A stretch of DNA of 64,000 bases. Source: CAYXSX01 sp964467925 (GTDB taxonomy: Bacteria > Pseudomonadota > Alphaproteobacteria > Micavibrionales > Micavibrionaceae). The notes below the pieces were generated by a model. The model had not been told where the DNA came from and did not search any database. It worked only from the letters and a program-made list of their open reading frames with translations. The stretch lies in assembly GCA_964467925.1 (NCBI GenBank), contig CAYXSX010000003.1:118478-182477 (forward strand), in the 5' to 3' direction. Within the stretch, counting starts at the first letter, position 1. Each line of letters starts with the position of its first letter. The position numbers were made by a program, and so were the translations under genes. Shown here piece by piece: positions 43,162-52,304 of the stretch.

Positions 43162-43201
43162 GGTTTTGCAGAATTCGGCTGGCGCCTCATTAACAAAACC
43201 A

Positions 43202-44269
43202 TCAGTTTCTTTCTTTATCAACCAGCTTGTTCTTACCAATCCAGGGCATCATGGAACGCAGGCGCTCACCCACAATTTCAATGTCGTGTTGGGCTTCTTT
43301 TTCGCGCATTTCTTTCAGGCGGTTAAGGCCTTCTTTGTTGCCGCCCATGAAGCTTTCCACGAACTTGCCGGACTGGATGTCCTCAAGGATACGCTTCATC
43401 TCTGCCTTTGTTTCGGCTGTAATCACGCGGGGGCCGGAAACATAGTCACCGAATTCCGCCGTGTTGGAGATGGAATAGCGCATGTTGGCAAGACCGGCCT
43501 CGTAGATCAGGTCGACGATCAGCTTTGTTTCGTGCAAGCACTCGAAATACGCCATTTCCGGCGGATAACCGGCTTCTACCAGTGTTTCGTAACCGGCTTT
43601 GATAAGCGCAGTAATACCGCCGCAAAGAACGGCTTGCTCGCCAAACAGGTCGGTTTCGCATTCATCCTTAAAAGTAGTCTCGATAATGCCGGAACGACCG
43701 CCACCAACGAGGGAAGCATAGGCCAGAGCGATTTCCTTGGCATTGCCTGTAGCATCTTGGGCTACGGCGATCAGGCAGGGTACGCCGCCGCCTTTTTGGT
43801 ATTCGCCGCGTACTGTGTGGCCGGGGCCTTTGGGCGCAACCATGAAAACATCAAGGTCTGCACGGGGCTTAATCAGGCCGAAATGAATGTTAAGACCGTG
43901 GGCAAATGCCAGAGCCGCACCTTGTTTCATGTTGTCGGCCAGATGTTCGTTATATAAGTCTTGCTGGTTCTCATCAGGAACAAGGATCATCACCACATCA
44001 GCGTCTTTAACAGCTTCTGCAGGCTCTTGTATTTCAAAACCGGCGCCTTTTGCTTTTGCAGCGGAACCAGAGCCATCACGAAGGCCGATGACTACGTTAG
44101 ATGCGCCGCTGTCCTTCAGGTTCTGGGCGTGGGCGTGGCCTTGAGAGCCATAGCCGATAATCACGATCTTTTTGTCTTTCAAAAGAGCGGGATTGCAATC
44201 TTTATCATAGTAGACATTCAAAGATGTCTGGTTCGCGGGGGTGCCCGCTGCGGCTGCTGCCTGTGTCAT
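43202..44269 (-). CDS. ilvC: Ketol-acid reductoisomerase (NADP+)
   Basis: 355 residues from ATG 44269 (MTQAAAAAGTPANQTSLNV); a frame extension to 44311 would run towards the class C repeat and is rejected. IlvC converts acetolactate or acetohydroxybutyrate to the dihydroxy acids of valine, leucine and isoleucine synthesis. NADPH-binding IIGYGSQGHAHAQNLKDSG and the catalytic C-terminal knotted domain (FGEQAVLCGG, ECLHETKLIVDLIYE) are typical of class I enzymes. It is physically separate from ilvB-ilvH (49351-52190) and no leader peptide was noticed upstream. Confidence 0.97.
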   Translation of the reverse strand: MTQAAAAAGTPANQTSLNVYYDKDCNPALLKDKKIVIIGYGSQGHAHAQNLKDSGASNVVIGLRDGSGSAAKAKGAGFEIQEPAEAVKDADVVMILVPDENQQDLYNEHLADNMKQGAALAFAHGLNIHFGLIKPRADLDVFMVAPKGPGHTVRGEYQKGGGVPCLIAVAQDATGNAKEIALAYASLVGGGRSGIIETTFKDECETDLFGEQAVLCGGITALIKAGYETLVEAGYPPEMAYFECLHETKLIVDLIYEAGLANMRYSISNTAEFGDYVSGPRVITAETKAEMKRILEDIQSGKFVESFMGGNKEGLNRLKEMREKEAQHDIEIVGERLRSMMPWIGKNKLVDKERN

Positions 44270-44289
44270 GGTTTTAATCCTTTCATAAT

Positions 44290-44382
44290 TGTCATCCTGA
44301 GCGGAGGGCAAAGCCCGTAGCCGAAGGATCTCAATGCTTGTGAAGGAGATCCTTCCACTCGCTGCGCTCGGTCAGGATGACA
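44290..44382. repeat. Palindromic intergenic repeat, class C copy 3
   Basis: Begins TGTCATCCTGAGCG and ends GTCAGGATGACA, with inner AAGGATCTC / GAGATCCTT and an extra local palindrome GGGCAAAGCCC. It sits just upstream of the ilvC start, in its probable leader. Confidence 0.85.
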
Positions 44383-44468
44383 GTGAGTGTTGGACCCGCA
44401 TAAAACAGGGTTTTTCGGCCAAAATCAAGGACAAAACAGTCCGTTTAAACACCATTTTCCTTAACTTT

Positions 44469-44498
44469 TTGTAAAGGCTTTTTGATTAGAATTATAAG
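44469..44498 (+). promoter_or_regulatory. Probable promoter of the 748-residue orphan
   Basis: TTGTAA (44469-44474), 18-base spacer, TATAAG (44493-44498). Transcription would begin near 44505, which is past an in-frame GTG at 44502 and supports the TTG start at 44559. Confidence 0.5.
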
Positions 44499-44558
44499 GC
44501 GGTGCACGTAAAGAGGGCTTCTTTCAAAAAAGCCGAAATTATTAAAGGGGAAAATATT

Positions 44559-46805
44559 TTGGCTCAAGTTAAAACCATAGATTTAAGACAAGCGGTACCA
44601 GGTTTACAGAACTGGCGTGTTACGGGTGTGTTGTTTAATGATCAGGGAGAAATACTGAGAGATAAAAACGGCAACTCTATCAGCTTGACAGAAAAGGATG
44701 TCGAAGGCAAAGCCCTTACAGCTTTTGTGAACCCTAATCATCCTAAGCATATGGGCGTTATTATTGATGATCAGGTTTATTATGTCCATATTCGTAATCG
44801 TGCGGGTTTATTGGGGAAAGACGTTGAATCTAGATTGCAGCAAACGCCTCAGCCTGGAGATCGTATCCTTGATACGGCAAGCTTAAAGATAGGCAGTATA
44901 AAAAGCCATATGATGGTCGAAGAAGCTCCACCTGCCCGAAGAAATGCTTTTGCAAGAGATCCCCGTGATGCTGCTGCTAGGGCCCGCGATCCCGCTCTTC
45001 AGAAGTTGGGTGATATGCTGGCCAATCCCCAAAAACATGCTGTCCGCACAGAGCCGGTGCAAGTCCCCGCAGGTAAAATTCAAGGAAATTCATATGTTCT
45101 AAGTCAGGACGATATCGCGCAATTCGGTAAAGGAAGAATTCGCGCAATAGGCGGCCAGACAAGTCTTTCCACTATCGGTGGAGATATGAACACGTCGTTA
45201 TCTGAAATAATGACGGAGAATGGGAAACCAAGAACTTTTGACGGTATGCGCTATGCGCTGGGTCAAGCCGATAGCATCATTAGAAATAAAGAATTTACAG
45301 AAAAACTGGCCACTGCCGGCAACGTCAGCATTACAAAAAAAATCGAGGTTACGGGGGAAGAAAAGACGGCTATATACCGCATCAAATTTGACAATCAGTA
45401 TGTCGATGTCGAGGACAAATATATTCCCGGTCAGCTAAAGGGAGCACTGGAAGGTTTGAAGGCCGAGCAAACTTTCAATGCTCCGAAATACCATAAAGCC
45501 TTGCAACAGGTCAGCGGTCCGTCCGTGCTTGCAGAGGCTGCGGCTCATCCATCTCCTAAAGCTCCTGAATCGCCTATGTTGCACTTCGGCAATAACTCCC
45601 CGGGGCGCGGACTTCCCGATAATTCTCTTGCGGGGCAACTTTCCGGCGCGCTCAACGGGAAAAGAGATACTCAAAACCCGCCGACGATAACTATTCCGGA
45701 GCCTTTAAAAAATCTGGGCGAAAAAATAGGACGGGGAAGCGATGACATGGGCGCAGCCGTTCAGGAGCAACTTCAGGGCCGTGCAGAACAAATGCATGCG
45801 CAGTTGGAAGGTGTGGTCAAGCAGGGGGGAAGCCCTGCTGAGATGTTGGGTAATATTTTTACTAAAGTAATGCCTGGTTTCTTAACTTTTACACGAGGTG
45901 CTGCCGAAACTGCCGGACGTCAAGTCAAAAGTGCCGAAGAGGGGATAGGCGCAGAGGTAAGAGGCGCTAAAGCCCCTCTTCAAGAGGCGGCAAACCCCCT
46001 GCAGAGACTGGGCGAACAATTACGCCGCACCATGAGCGGCGATGGGGAAAAGCCACCGACGGAGGAACGCAGATATTTAAAACCTGAAGAGGGCTTGCCG
46101 TGGGCAAAACAACCACAGCAACCGAAGGCCGAACAACCTCCGCTGCCCCAAGGAAGACCGGAAAGAAATCATCCGGATCAAAACCGCGCAGAGGCGCCGA
46201 AAGTAATGCCTACTGCTCCGGTTGCTCCCGTTGCGCGGGAAACTCTTGCTGCTCCGCAAGGCGCGAAAGTAGCTCCCGATCCGGTCGAGAAAACGGCTGC
46301 AAAGCCTGCGGGAGGTTCAACATCTCATACCTCTGCCGACGGTCTGGCTATGACATGGAAAAAAGGTAATCCTGTTGAACCTTACGATTTAAAGGTTCAA
46401 GAGATGCAGTTGGCCCTTGCTAAAATCGACCCAAAATATGAAAAAATAATGACTTATACCAACAGGGCAGGAGAGAAAGTTTTTGCAGATGGCCTTAAAG
46501 CCGGCTTAACGACAAGAGCTATGGCGGAATATGCGAAGGATTTCGGACTTAATCCGAAAACATTAAAGCTGGGTGATATCGTCAACCATGGGACCGCAAT
46601 GGCCAGCATGTTGCCGGCGCTGGATGAGGAGTTGCAGAATCGTTATCCCCTTTCTGAGAAAGGCGTGTTACCCGCTCAGTTCGCGCAGGCGGCTGACGGC
46701 CCGCAGAACATGCCGCGCTCTCCTGCTCCTGCTCTTGCGGTTGATAACAGTCTGGATAAAATCATACAAGACGGCCAGAAAATGCAGTTTTCCAGCATGG
46801 GATAG
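44559..46805 (+). CDS. Large modular orphan with Pro-rich linkers and peptidoglycan-binding-like C-terminal repeat
   Basis: 748 residues if read from TTG 44559, which has AAAGGGG at 44544-44550 eight bases upstream; GTG 44502 would add 19 residues. No signal peptide. N-terminal half is beta-rich with no recognised domain. Low-complexity Pro/Ala/Lys/Gln segments lie at about 495-600. The C-terminal 140 residues contain ADGLKAGLTTRAMAEYAKDFGLNPKTLKLGDIV, which aligns by eye with ADGIRGKRTNGALASYYKAKDPSIDPAKLSMDKIV of the 1281-residue orphan and fits a PG-binding-1-like fold. A/T-rich. Function unknown. Confidence 0.8.
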   Translation: MAQVKTIDLRQAVPGLQNWRVTGVLFNDQGEILRDKNGNSISLTEKDVEGKALTAFVNPNHPKHMGVIIDDQVYYVHIRNRAGLLGKDVESRLQQTPQPGDRILDTASLKIGSIKSHMMVEEAPPARRNAFARDPRDAAARARDPALQKLGDMLANPQKHAVRTEPVQVPAGKIQGNSYVLSQDDIAQFGKGRIRAIGGQTSLSTIGGDMNTSLSEIMTENGKPRTFDGMRYALGQADSIIRNKEFTEKLATAGNVSITKKIEVTGEEKTAIYRIKFDNQYVDVEDKYIPGQLKGALEGLKAEQTFNAPKYHKALQQVSGPSVLAEAAAHPSPKAPESPMLHFGNNSPGRGLPDNSLAGQLSGALNGKRDTQNPPTITIPEPLKNLGEKIGRGSDDMGAAVQEQLQGRAEQMHAQLEGVVKQGGSPAEMLGNIFTKVMPGFLTFTRGAAETAGRQVKSAEEGIGAEVRGAKAPLQEAANPLQRLGEQLRRTMSGDGEKPPTEERRYLKPEEGLPWAKQPQQPKAEQPPLPQGRPERNHPDQNRAEAPKVMPTAPVAPVARETLAAPQGAKVAPDPVEKTAAKPAGGSTSHTSADGLAMTWKKGNPVEPYDLKVQEMQLALAKIDPKYEKIMTYTNRAGEKVFADGLKAGLTTRAMAEYAKDFGLNPKTLKLGDIVNHGTAMASMLPALDEELQNRYPLSEKGVLPAQFAQAADGPQNMPRSPAPALAVDNSLDKIIQDGQKMQFSSMG

Positions 46806-46807
46806 GC

Positions 46808-47998
46808 TTATTTGTCCCGCTCCCTAGTCTCAATCACCACTTCCCCCGTCAACGTTTTATGCACGGGGCATTTATCGGCGATTTCCATCATGCGGGCGCG
46901 TTGTTCGTCGGTCAGGTGTTGGCCCTGAATGCGGATTTCACGGGTGATTTTATCTTTTCCCTCGACTTTTTCATGGCTCAGATAAACCTCCACGCCCTCC
47001 AGCGGCAAGTCCTTGTGCCTCGCGTAAAGCTGCAGCGTCATGGACGTGCACGCGCCCAGTGATGCCATCAAAAGTCCGTAAGGGTCGGGGCCGGTATTCT
47101 CTCCGCCTTTATCTTCCGGCTCGTCGGCCAAAATCATATGCTTGCCGATCTGCACATATTGCTTGAACTTGTCCGCCCCGGCGGTTTTGACGGCTACGTC
47201 GTTGCCTTTCAGCGGCTTTTTGAGATGGTTGTTGGTCAGCTTATAACCCACGTAACGGCTGGCCCAGGCGGCAATCATGCGCGCGGCGTAAATGGCGTCC
47301 TCGCGGTTGGTCAGCAAATGATCGGCGGTATCGAGCGTCACGAAACTTTTCGGATGTTTTGCCGTGGCGAAAATATGGGAGGCGTTTTCAATTCCTACCG
47401 TGTCATCCAGCGGTGCGTGCAGCACGAGCAGGGGCTTTTTGAGATTGCGGATCGCGTCATCCATATTCTGGGATTCAATATCTTCGATGAATTGTTTCTT
47501 GATGGTAAACGGGCGGCCCTCAAGCTGCACAAGCGCCTCGCCCTTTTCGATTATCTCCGCGCGAGAGTTTTCGAAATGATGCGCCACATGCGCGGCGTCG
47601 GCGGGTGCGCCGATCGTGGCCACGGCCTTAATCTCAGGGATATGATGTGCCGCCATGATAACGGCGGCCCCGCCCAGCGAATGCCCGATCAGGATGCGCG
47701 GGGCCTGCAGATTCTCACGCATGTAATCGGCGGCTTTGACAAGGTCCTGGACGTTAGAGGTGAAATTAGTGTTTTCGAACTCTCCTTCGCTGGCACCAAG
47801 ACCCGTGAAATCGAAACGCAGCACCGCAATGCCCAGTGCGTTCAGCGCCCGCGCAATCTGTCCGGCGGCAAAAATATCCTTGGAGCAGGTAAAGCAATGC
47901 GCAAACAGCGCGTAGGATTTGATTTCCCCGCCTTCGGGCGTGTCCAGCCGGGCGGCGAGTTTATGCCCTTGTGAGCCTGTGAAAATGATTTTTTGCAT
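46808..47998 (-). CDS. Bifunctional alpha/beta hydrolase / OsmC-family peroxidase fusion
   Basis: 396 residues in two domains. Residues about 1-255 are an alpha/beta hydrolase with nucleophile elbow GHSLGG (near 105), oxyanion region FAHCFTCSKD, and catalytic His in DTADHLL. Residues about 260-396 are an OsmC/Ohr-type domain with the reactive Cys pair in LGACTSMTL and DKCPVHKTL. This fusion recurs in proteobacteria and is linked to redox and hydroperoxide handling. It is convergent with the orphan gene, with two bases between their ends. Confidence 0.9.
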   Translation of the reverse strand: MQKIIFTGSQGHKLAARLDTPEGGEIKSYALFAHCFTCSKDIFAAGQIARALNALGIAVLRFDFTGLGASEGEFENTNFTSNVQDLVKAADYMRENLQAPRILIGHSLGGAAVIMAAHHIPEIKAVATIGAPADAAHVAHHFENSRAEIIEKGEALVQLEGRPFTIKKQFIEDIESQNMDDAIRNLKKPLLVLHAPLDDTVGIENASHIFATAKHPKSFVTLDTADHLLTNREDAIYAARMIAAWASRYVGYKLTNNHLKKPLKGNDVAVKTAGADKFKQYVQIGKHMILADEPEDKGGENTGPDPYGLLMASLGACTSMTLQLYARHKDLPLEGVEVYLSHEKVEGKDKITREIRIQGQHLTDEQRARMMEIADKCPVHKTLTGEVVIETRERDK

Positions 47999-48089
47999 GT
48001 ACGTTTAACAAATCTGTGAGTTAGGCTTAGATACTCATCAAGAGCAGGTTTAGGATAAAGAGAGTAAAGCACGAGCGCAATATGTTTTA

Positions 48090-48118
48090 TTGACATATTG
48101 TTTTTGTTTTTTTATGAT
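48090..48118 (+). promoter_or_regulatory. Strong sigma70-like promoter, TTGACATA type
   Basis: Perfect -35 TTGACA (48090-48095), 17-base T-rich spacer, -10 TATGAT (48113-48118), 32 bases before the ATG at 48150. One of five TTGACATA boxes before orphan genes. Confidence 0.7.
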
Positions 48119-48149
48119 CCGCCACCATTGTCTGGAGGGATTTTAAATT

Positions 48150-49340
48150 ATGAACGCGACAGCTTTTGATCCGTTAGAGTTTCCGGAACTGCAGAATATT
48201 AGCGTTGATGACCATGCGGCCAGAATCCTGAGAAGTGCAAGTTTCACGGTAAGCAGGATTTTAGAGCGGCGCGCGGCGATGGACCGTGCGGGTAAACAAA
48301 ACGACCCGCTTTATGTGTTTTTAGGGCATTTTCATTCTAACCCCGCCCATTACTTATGCGCTATGGCGATCATTGCCTTAGTTTTGCAGAAAGAGCAAGG
48401 CGTGGTGGTGGGTCACGAATATCCACACGACACTCTCAGGAATTTTTTTGATGCTGTAAGAGGTCAACCGGATATATGGAGAAACATTCCTCCACTTGAC
48501 CACAAGGGAAATTTGTCACTTGTTGCCTCGATGGCTTACAAAGGGTCCCGCTGGGCCGATCTTTCTCAGCGTTGTTTTTACCGCTTTTGTACAGATATTG
48601 CTGCCCGCAAAACTTTTAATGACGCTTCCAAAATAACAGACACTGAACAGAATAGACAGTTTCTGAATATGCAGGACCTCTCAACATCACAAAGTGCGGC
48701 GAAATGTTTTTCAGACATTCCGCCTGATTTAATCCCGAGGGATAAAATCGATATTTTATCGCCTACAGGCGTTTTTATAAGAAATCATCATATGCTCAAA
48801 ATGGCGCAACAATACCGATGCCGCATTTTTGTGCAATATGCCGGTTCGATGCACGTTCTTTCTTCCGATCACACAATAAGAACTAAATTGCGGCACAGCC
48901 TCAGCGGTTTAAGCTATAAGCCGGTAAATGGTTTAAATCCCGGCGAATTTTTTTCCTTAGTAATGGGAAAACATAACAGATTTTTTATTGATAAAGCAGA
49001 TACATTTGATAGGGAGTTTATAGCCAACAAAAGTCACCATCCATTTGCTTTGCCCGATTTACCGGAAATATTTGCGGCGTATCATTTTGTGTATAATGCG
49101 CCTGTTAAGGGGCATACTGACATGCTCAGCATACCCGGTCTTGAAGCGAAAATAGAAAGGCGTGAACCGGAAGCAGCGTATTTGAACGCGCTTTTACGTC
49201 ATCCGCAATTTGTTCGGATGGGTTTTGATCGGTATGTGCTTGAACCTGAAGAGGTTATGCCTCGCGTGCTGGCTCTGCAAAATAAGCTGGTGTCCATGTT
49301 TAGCGGTGAAGAGCGGGTTTTATCCGTGCCTGAATTTTAA
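48150..49340 (+). CDS. Hypothetical protein, 396 residues (orphan; distant TIKI/EreA-like pattern)
   Basis: A/T-rich gene with its own strong promoter. No signal peptide. The line LYVFLGHFHSNPAH (53-67) followed by VVVGHEYPHDTL (86-96) and, near 228-245, RIFVQYAGSMHVLSSDH recalls the GxxH / GHE / GxxH spacing of the TIKI-EreA-ChaN superfamily of metal-dependent hydrolases. That similarity is weak and by eye; structure prediction would be needed to support it. The rest shows no recognisable domain. Convergent with ilvH, ten bases apart. Confidence 0.75.
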   Translation: MNATAFDPLEFPELQNISVDDHAARILRSASFTVSRILERRAAMDRAGKQNDPLYVFLGHFHSNPAHYLCAMAIIALVLQKEQGVVVGHEYPHDTLRNFFDAVRGQPDIWRNIPPLDHKGNLSLVASMAYKGSRWADLSQRCFYRFCTDIAARKTFNDASKITDTEQNRQFLNMQDLSTSQSAAKCFSDIPPDLIPRDKIDILSPTGVFIRNHHMLKMAQQYRCRIFVQYAGSMHVLSSDHTIRTKLRHSLSGLSYKPVNGLNPGEFFSLVMGKHNRFFIDKADTFDREFIANKSHHPFALPDLPEIFAAYHFVYNAPVKGHTDMLSIPGLEAKIERREPEAAYLNALLRHPQFVRMGFDRYVLEPEEVMPRVLALQNKLVSMFSGEERVLSVPEF

Positions 49341-49350
49341 TCTGTTGCTT

Positions 49351-49923
49351 TTAATCAACTTCGTCATGCGTAGTGGCGCCGCGCGAAATGGCGGCAACGC
49401 CTGTGCGCGACACATCGACCATGCCCAGCGGCTTCATCATGTCGATAAAGGCATCCACTTTTTCGGTCGTGCCGGTAATTTCGAAAATGAAGGATTCCAG
49501 CGTGGAGTCAACGGGCTTGGCGCGGAAAATATCGGCGATACGAAGCGCCTCGATGCGTTTATCGCCCGTTCCGGCAACTTTGACCAGCGCCAGTTCCCGC
49601 TCGATATGCGGGCCGAAAGTCGTAAGGTCGCGTACGCGCTTGACGGGCACGATCTGGCGCAGCGATTGCTTGATCTGCTCGATCACGGCGGGCGTGCCGC
49701 TGGCGATAATGGTGATGCGCGACATGCCCTCCTGATGATCCGTCTCGGCGACGGTCAGGCTGTCGATATTATAGCCACGGCCTGTAAACAGGCCGATCAC
49801 GCGCGCCAGCACGCCGGGCTCGTTCTTGACGATAATGGCCAGCGTATGGCTCTCGATCACCTCATCGGCTGGGCCGGGGGCGTAAACGCTTTGGCTTTTC
49901 TTGTTTGTTGCTTTTCTTATCAT
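49351..49923 (-). CDS. ilvH: Acetolactate synthase small (regulatory) subunit
   Basis: 190 residues. N-terminal ACT domain (about 23-100) with HTLAIIVKNEPGVLARVIGLFTGRGYNI and LTVAETDHQEGMSRITI, then the C-terminal ACT-like half (KVAGTGDKRIEALRIADIFRAK). It binds branched-chain amino acids, mainly valine, and confers feedback inhibition on IlvB. Start at 49923 (MIRKATNKKSQ) has a short basic extension. It should be in the ilvB transcript, but a lipoprotein gene sits between the two. Confidence 0.95.
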   Translation of the reverse strand: MIRKATNKKSQSVYAPGPADEVIESHTLAIIVKNEPGVLARVIGLFTGRGYNIDSLTVAETDHQEGMSRITIIASGTPAVIEQIKQSLRQIVPVKRVRDLTTFGPHIERELALVKVAGTGDKRIEALRIADIFRAKPVDSTLESFIFEITGTTEKVDAFIDMMKPLGMVDVSRTGVAAISRGATTHDEVD

Positions 49924-49966
49924 CCTGTTTTTGTCAAAATTGTAGAATTAAGTATTTAAAAGTGGG

Positions 49967-50287
49967 TTATTTAATACACTGGTAGGAAATAGTAGTTCTC
50001 ATCCTGGAACAGCCACCAAATCCTCCTGGAATCACACATGTGTTGATCCCTCCATCAAAGGCTTCGGCATTTTTGTAGCCCCAAGCCTTACATCTTCTTA
50101 CGGCTGTCGACATGGCTTGTTCGGGGTTAACTACAGGCTTTTCAAACTCACCATATTCGTAAGACATTTCAACAATTCCGTCTGCATGGCTTCCACCTGT
50201 GGCGCTCATGTTTACTGGTGTTGCGCAAGCGGCAATTAGTAAGAGAGCAAGTAGCGCCAGAGGGTTAAGATTATATTCTTTAAACAT
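49967..50287 (-). CDS. YecR-like lipoprotein
   Basis: 106 residues. Basic start, hydrophobic LALLALLLIAAC with lipobox LIAAC, so lipidation at the Cys near residue 21 and outer-membrane or periplasmic location are expected. The mature part has GGSHADGIVEMSYEYGEFEKP and RRCKAWGYKNAEAF, a pattern I recall from YecR-like lipoproteins, with four further Cys able to form disulfides. It is inserted between ilvB and ilvH on the same strand and is more A/T-rich than either. YecR of E. coli is tied to the flagellar regulon, so the context here is unexpected. Confidence 0.75.
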   Translation of the reverse strand: MFKEYNLNPLALLALLLIAACATPVNMSATGGSHADGIVEMSYEYGEFEKPVVNPEQAMSTAVRRCKAWGYKNAEAFDGGINTCVIPGGFGGCSRMRTTISYQCIK

Positions 50288-50342
50288 ATTTTAATTCCTA
50301 GCTGTAATTTTTTTTAAATACAACTCAAAACTAAGGGCTTTC

Positions 50343-52190
50343 CTAAACCAACTGCTTATCAAACTTCTCCGCATCGGGGCTGAGGATCATTTCGTTATGC
50401 GCCTTGCCTGAGGGGATCATGGGGAAACAGTTTTCCTTTTGATCCACGCGCACGTCAACGATGGTCACGCGGTCGGTATGCAGCATTTCCTCGATCACGC
50501 CGTCAAGCTCTGCCGGAGTTTCGGCGCGAAGGCCGATACCGCCATAGGCTTCGGCCAACTTCACGAAATCGGGCAGGGATTCGGTGTAGGAATTACTATA
50601 ACGCTCCCCGTGCAGCAATTCCTGCCACTGGCGCACCATGCCCATCCACTGGTTGTTCAGGATGAAGATTTTAACGGGCAGTTTATACTGCACCGCCGTG
50701 CTCATTTCCTGAATGTTCATCAGGATGGAGGCCTCGCCCGCCACGTCGATGACCAGCCCGTCCGGGTTGCCCATCTGTACGCCAATCGCCGCCGGAAGGC
50801 CGTAACCCATCGTGCCCAGCCCGCCCGAAGTCATCCAGCGGTTGGGTTTATCGAAGGGCAGGAACTGCGCCGCCCACATCTGGTGCTGGCCCACTTCGGT
50901 GGTGATGAAAGTTTCGCGCTTGTTTTTCTTCTGGTCTTCCTGCGTGAAATGGCGCAGGCGCTCCAGCGCGTATTGCGGCTTGATGATCGATTTACTGCGC
51001 TTATAGGAGAGGCATTTCTGGCCGCGCCATTTTTCGATATGGCTCCACCAGTCGGCCAGCGCGGCCTTGTTCGCCTTGTATTTCCGCGCTTTCCACACCT
51101 TGATCATCGCGCGCATCGCCTCAGCAGCGTCAGCCACGATGGGAATATCGACATGGATGTTCTTGTTGATCGAGCTGGCGTCGATATCGACATGGATTTT
51201 CCGTGAATGCGGCGAAAATTTATCGGTGCGGCCCGTTACGCGGTCATCGAACCGTGCGCCGATACAGATCATGACATCGCAATCATGCATCGCCCAGTTG
51301 GCCTCGAACGTGCCGTGCATCCCTAACATACCCAGCCACAGGTCGCCGCTGGCCGGATAGGCACCAAGCCCCATCAGTGTAGAGGTAATCGGATATCCCG
51401 TTTCCTGCACCAGCTCGCGCAGGAGTTTGGATGCCTCAGGCCCCGCATTGATAACCCCACCGCCGGTGTAAAATACCGGGCGCTTGGCGCTGGCCATCAA
51501 TTCCACGGCGGCTTCGATGGCATCCATCGCCGGTTCCGTCTGCGGCTTATAGGCGTGCATATGTGCGTTTTCGGATTTTGTATACGCGCCGCTGGCGAAT
51601 TGCACATCCTTGGGAATGTCGATCACGACGGGGCCGGGGCGGCCCGTGCGCGCGATGTGGAAACATTCATGCATATGGGCGGCCAGCTCGCCCGCATTTC
51701 TGATCAGAACGTTATGCTTGGTGCAAGGGCGTGTAATGCCGGTGGTGTCGGCCTCTTGGAACGCGTCGGTGCCGATCATAAATGTGGGAACCTGCCCCGT
51801 AATACAAACAAGGGGAATGGAATCCATCAACGCGTCGGTCAGGCCCGTTACCGCGTTCGTCGCGCCGGGGCCGGAGGTTACAAGCGCCACGCCGACCTTG
51901 CCGGTGGAGCGCGCATACCCTTCCGCGGCATGAACGCAGCCCTGTTCATGGCGGCACAGCACGTGGCGGATTTTATCCTGATTTTTGAAAATCTCGTCGT
52001 AAATCGGCAGAACCGCGCCGCCCGGATAACCGAAAATCACTTCAACGCCCTGATCGATCAGCGCCTGTATGACCATCTCCGCGCCCGTCATCTGTTTTCC
52101 GGCGATGCTGCGCGCGGCCTTGTCCTTAACCGCTTTGGCGATCTTTTGCGCGGCTTTTGGCGCTTTTTGGCGGGCTTGAGAGGTGCTCAT
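50343..52190 (-). CDS. ilvB: Acetolactate synthase large (catalytic) subunit
   Basis: 615 residues from ATG 52190; the ATG at 52199 directly abuts AAGGA, which suits the downstream ATG better. A basic Ala/Lys-rich extension of about 30 residues precedes the core. Catalytic Glu is in RHEQGCVHAAEGYA, FAD/TPP segments are typical, and the TPP motif reads AGEASILMN...NN, with Glu where GDA/GDG carries Asp. This could be a conservative change at the Mg ligand and seems worth checking. First step of valine, leucine and isoleucine synthesis. Preceded by a leader-peptide attenuator (52244-52382). Confidence 0.97.
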   Translation of the reverse strand: MSTSQARQKAPKAAQKIAKAVKDKAARSIAGKQMTGAEMVIQALIDQGVEVIFGYPGGAVLPIYDEIFKNQDKIRHVLCRHEQGCVHAAEGYARSTGKVGVALVTSGPGATNAVTGLTDALMDSIPLVCITGQVPTFMIGTDAFQEADTTGITRPCTKHNVLIRNAGELAAHMHECFHIARTGRPGPVVIDIPKDVQFASGAYTKSENAHMHAYKPQTEPAMDAIEAAVELMASAKRPVFYTGGGVINAGPEASKLLRELVQETGYPITSTLMGLGAYPASGDLWLGMLGMHGTFEANWAMHDCDVMICIGARFDDRVTGRTDKFSPHSRKIHVDIDASSINKNIHVDIPIVADAAEAMRAMIKVWKARKYKANKAALADWWSHIEKWRGQKCLSYKRSKSIIKPQYALERLRHFTQEDQKKNKRETFITTEVGQHQMWAAQFLPFDKPNRWMTSGGLGTMGYGLPAAIGVQMGNPDGLVIDVAGEASILMNIQEMSTAVQYKLPVKIFILNNQWMGMVRQWQELLHGERYSNSYTESLPDFVKLAEAYGGIGLRAETPAELDGVIEEMLHTDRVTIVDVRVDQKENCFPMIPSGKAHNEMILSPDAEKFDKQLV

Positions 52191-52243
52191 TTCGTTCATT
52201 CCTTCAAATCTGATGTTGTTGTTATAGTCTGTTTTTTCGCAAT

Positions 52244-52273
52244 AAAAAACCCCGAACCTTACTGGGACGGGGC
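52244..52273 (-). terminator. ilvB attenuator terminator
   Basis: Minus-strand stem CCCCG / CGGGG (52250-52254 and 52268-52272) followed by TTTTTT at 52244-52249, located between the leader peptide and ilvB. Coupling to leader translation makes it an attenuator rather than a plain end. Confidence 0.8.
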
Positions 52274-52304
52274 GCTTTCTTGCTTGGTTTTCGTTTAAAC
52301 GTGT

